From: an uncultured Pirellula sp.
Lineage (GTDB): Bacteria; Planctomycetota; Planctomycetia; Pirellulales; Pirellulaceae
Assembly (NCBI GenBank): GCA_903837255.1
Contig: CAILTZ010000005.1
Span: 1 to 16,871 of the forward strand
DNA length: 16,871 bases
Direction of reading: 5' to 3'
This document shows positions 14,902 to 16,871 of the stretch, piece after piece. The notes beneath the pieces are model-generated. The model was not told the origin of the DNA and made no database searches. It was given only the letters and a program-made list of their open reading frames with translations. Position numbers and translations under genes: made by a program. Each line of letters starts with the position of its first letter. The stretch's first letter is position 1.

Positions 14902-16797
14902 ATGAATTCGACTTTTGACAATCAAACCAAGGAGCGAGTCCGACTGGCGGTCAACATTGTTGACATCATCGGCGGCTATTCTGAGGTCCGTCGACAGGGT
15001 CGAAACTTTGTGGCTCGATGTCCGTTCCATGACGACCGGCGTCCGAGCATGCAGATCAATGCTGAGCGTCAAAGTTGGAAGTGTTGGGTATGCGACGTCG
15101 GTGGAGATGTCTTCAGTTTTGTGATGCAGCGAGAGGGGATGAGTTTTCCTGAGACTCTGAAGTTCCTGGCTGACAAAGTGGGGATTGTGATTGAGTCGAC
15201 CCATTCGCCCGGGCAGCAAGGTTCCTCGAGCGACAAGAGAGACTTGTATCGGGCGTTGGAGTGGGCCGTCGGAGAGTTTCGCCGCTACTTGAGCGACGAC
15301 CCAGGGGCGCAAGGGGCTCGAGAGTATGTTGAGAGTCGGGGTCTCGAAAGCTCGGTTGTAGAAAGCTTTGCATTAGGCTTTGCACCGGACTCCTGGAGCT
15401 GGCTATCAGACCGCGCGGTGGCGAGCCAGATTTCTTTGGATTCGTTGGAGAAAGTTGGATTGCTGGCGCGAGGGACCAACGACACCCGTTACGATCGATT
15501 TCGGGACCGCTTGATTTTCCCGATTTTTGATCCTCAGTCGCGTCCCATCGCCTTGGGGGGGCGGATTCTTCCGGGTGCCTCGGTGGAGGCTGCCAAGTAC
15601 ATCAACTGCAGCGAAACCCGCTTGTATCAGAAGAACCAAACACTTTATGGGTTGAACTTTGCCAAGGACCGCATCGCCAAGTCGCGGGTGGCGGTGGTCG
15701 TCGAAGGCTATACCGACGTGATGATGGCACACCAGCATGGCATCGACAATGCCGTAGCCTGTTGCGGCACGGCGTTGACTGAAAACCACATCCGATTGCT
15801 CAAACGCTATTGCGATTCGGTGGTGCTGATGCTCGACGGAGACGAGGCTGGACAGAAGCGGACCGGCGAGATCCTCGAACTATTCCTATCCGAATCGATG
15901 GATCTGCGGATTCTGACCCTCCCCGATCAACTCGATCCTTGCGATTACCTGTTGCGTTATGGTGGGGAGAGCATGCGGGAGCTGATTCCCCAGGCGGTCG
16001 ATGCGCTTGAGTATAAGATTCGTACGACCTGTCAGGGCTTTGATCCACTCCTGGATACCCATCGTGCCACGGCAGCGTTGGATACTGTTTTGAGTTCTTT
16101 GGCAAAGATCCCTGAATCGAGTCAAAGCGATTCGAGGATTCGTCTGCGGATCGAACAGATCGTCGCGAGATTGAGCCGCCAGTTTGGTATCGGGCAATCG
16201 CAGATCAAGCTCAGGCTCAGCGATCTTCGCAAGCAGTCGCAGCGTTGGACGACTCGAAGCGAAAAACCGGCCCCTGCGCCCTCGAGCCTAGAGCAGGCCC
16301 AAAGCGAGTCGAGCGAAAGTAGCCTGGATCAAGTCATCGAGTATCGCTACGGCGATCTATCCCAGGTCGAGCTTGAGCTAATCGAGATTTTGGTTTTGCA
16401 CACCGAGTTGGTCCCGATGGCCATCGAGCGCATCGCACCGAAGCATTTGTCGTCCTCGACAGCACTTGCGATCTTTCAGTTGTACTTGGATTTGGAGCTC
16501 GAAGGCCATGCGCTTGATTTCCAGAGCGTGCTTACGGCCACCGAGGATTCAACCCTGAAAAACACGTTGGTGACACTCGAGCAGCAAGCTGTTGTGAAAG
16601 CTGCGAAAACCGCCATGGACGCCCATGAGCGTCTAGAGTCGCTTTGCGAGCGATGGGCTGTTTCCGAGGACTCCGATCCTGTGCGCGCCCAGCGGAGCGC
16701 GTTGGAGGATCCTTTGTTGGATTCTCAAGCTCAGATCGATCTATTGCAATCGCTCATACGTCAAGCGCAGCTTAAACATGGAATCGAACAACCTTAA
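14902..16797 (+). CDS. dnaG: DNA primase DnaG
   Basis: Replicative primase of 631 residues, which makes RNA primers with the DnaB helicase. The zinc-binding domain has Cys40, His43, Cys61 and Cys64 (CPFH...CWVC). The catalytic core includes RDRLIFPIFD (201-210) and AKYINCSET (231-239). The TOPRIM fold has EGYTD at 268-272 and LDGDEAG at 311-317, matching E. coli Glu265, Asp309 and Asp311. The C-terminal helical region (about 500-631) should contact DnaB but is less conserved. The ATG at 14902 is chosen because the distance to the zinc motif then fits other primases. The ATG at 14815 adds 29 residues of no recognisable character. Neither has a Shine-Dalgarno. Typical rpsU and rpoD neighbours are not visible: upstream is unrelated, and the window ends 74 bases downstream after a terminator-like hairpin. 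Confidence 0.97.
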   Translation: MNSTFDNQTKERVRLAVNIVDIIGGYSEVRRQGRNFVARCPFHDDRRPSMQINAERQSWKCWVCDVGGDVFSFVMQREGMSFPETLKFLADKVGIVIESTHSPGQQGSSSDKRDLYRALEWAVGEFRRYLSDDPGAQGAREYVESRGLESSVVESFALGFAPDSWSWLSDRAVASQISLDSLEKVGLLARGTNDTRYDRFRDRLIFPIFDPQSRPIALGGRILPGASVEAAKYINCSETRLYQKNQTLYGLNFAKDRIAKSRVAVVVEGYTDVMMAHQHGIDNAVACCGTALTENHIRLLKRYCDSVVLMLDGDEAGQKRTGEILELFLSESMDLRILTLPDQLDPCDYLLRYGGESMRELIPQAVDALEYKIRTTCQGFDPLLDTHRATAALDTVLSSLAKIPESSQSDSRIRLRIEQIVARLSRQFGIGQSQIKLRLSDLRKQSQRWTTRSEKPAPAPSSLEQAQSESSESSLDQVIEYRYGDLSQVELELIEILVLHTELVPMAIERIAPKHLSSSTALAIFQLYLDLELEGHALDFQSVLTATEDSTLKNTLVTLEQQAVVKAAKTAMDAHERLESLCERWAVSEDSDPVRAQRSALEDPLLDSQAQIDLLQSLIRQAQLKHGIEQP

Positions 16798-16818
16798 ACC
16801 TTAAACCGTAGACCGTAG
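16791..16818 (+). repeat. Four tandem heptamers at the dnaG stop
   Basis: ACCTTAA twice (16791-16804), then ACCGTAG twice (16805-16818), and the phase continues as ACC. The first copy contains the dnaG stop codon (16795-16797). Confidence 0.8.
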
Positions 16819-16824
16819 ACCCAG

Positions 16825-16860
16825 CGGCTTGACATTGGATGTCGGGCCGTCGAATTTTTT
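16825..16860 (+). terminator. Terminator-like hairpin after dnaG
   Basis: CGGCTTGACAT (16825-16835) pairs with ATGTCGGGCCG (16839-16849) over 11 base pairs including two G-T pairs, with a three-base loop. Five bases later comes a six-T run (16855-16860). The short gap before the T's weakens the call, but position and form fit an intrinsic terminator closing the dnaG transcript. Confidence 0.6.
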
Positions 16861-16871
16861 CCGAAATCCAA

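Noticed and set aside
194..16797. Defence system, prophage or mobile island
   Set aside because: No nuclease, integrase, transposase, toxin-antitoxin pair, direct-repeat boundaries or composition break was seen; the genes are core metabolic, replication or planctomycete-typical.

Overview
The window looks like an ordinary chromosomal segment from a planctomycete, most likely a Pirellulales relative (Rhodopirellula/Pirellula type). The evidence for this is a DUF1559-type protein, a secreted Gly/Met-rich protein of a kind typical of that group, a bacterial formaldehyde-activating enzyme (Fae), a CRTAC1/ASPIC-UnbV lipoprotein, moderate GC and several starts without a Shine-Dalgarno sequence. This taxonomic placement is inferred from gene content, with no database search behind it. 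I see no tRNA, rRNA, CRISPR array, insertion sequence, phage gene or integrase.

Layout. Bases 194-3811 (minus strand) hold a pteridine-reductase-like SDR followed by comEC, 36 bases apart. A divergent intergenic region (about 3812-4055) separates them from a tight plus-strand trio at 4056-8548: a membrane-anchored TPR protein, an FG-GAP/ASPIC-UnbV lipoprotein starting 3 bases later, and a RegB/PrrB-type sensor histidine kinase whose GTG start overlaps the lipoprotein stop (GTGA). The kinase stop codon shares a CTAG with the stop of a convergent minus-strand unit. That unit reads moaC then a long-chain polyprenyl diphosphate synthase, 7 bases apart (8545-10162). Upstream on the same strand are a typical 2-Cys peroxiredoxin (10281-10874) and, behind a strong hairpin terminator at 10971-11001, a secreted Gly/Met-rich protein (11050-12033). 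A 380-base divergent intergenic region follows.

The plus strand then carries fae with a clear intrinsic terminator, a BtaB-like SAM methyltransferase overlapping a zinc-ribbon/TM/DUF1559 protein by 34 bases, and dnaG primase, which is followed by four tandem heptamers and a terminator-like hairpin at the window edge.

How the genes relate. Most are housekeeping or single-gene units: replication priming, molybdopterin cofactor, isoprenoid-quinone side chain, peroxide removal and DNA uptake. The most suggestive group is the TPR-lipoprotein-kinase operon. It joins an envelope protein pair to a kinase that keeps the RegB quinone-site motif and redox cysteine, with no response regulator beside it, and it runs tail-to-tail into a likely quinone-precursor enzyme. 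Several genes stand apart from their usual partners: fae without other H4MPT genes, a BtaB-like enzyme without BtaA, moaC without other moa genes, and a RegB-like kinase without RegA. I found no convincing defence or mobile system. The strongest candidates for new biology are the coupled envelope-redox-sensing operon and the zinc-ribbon DUF1559 protein.
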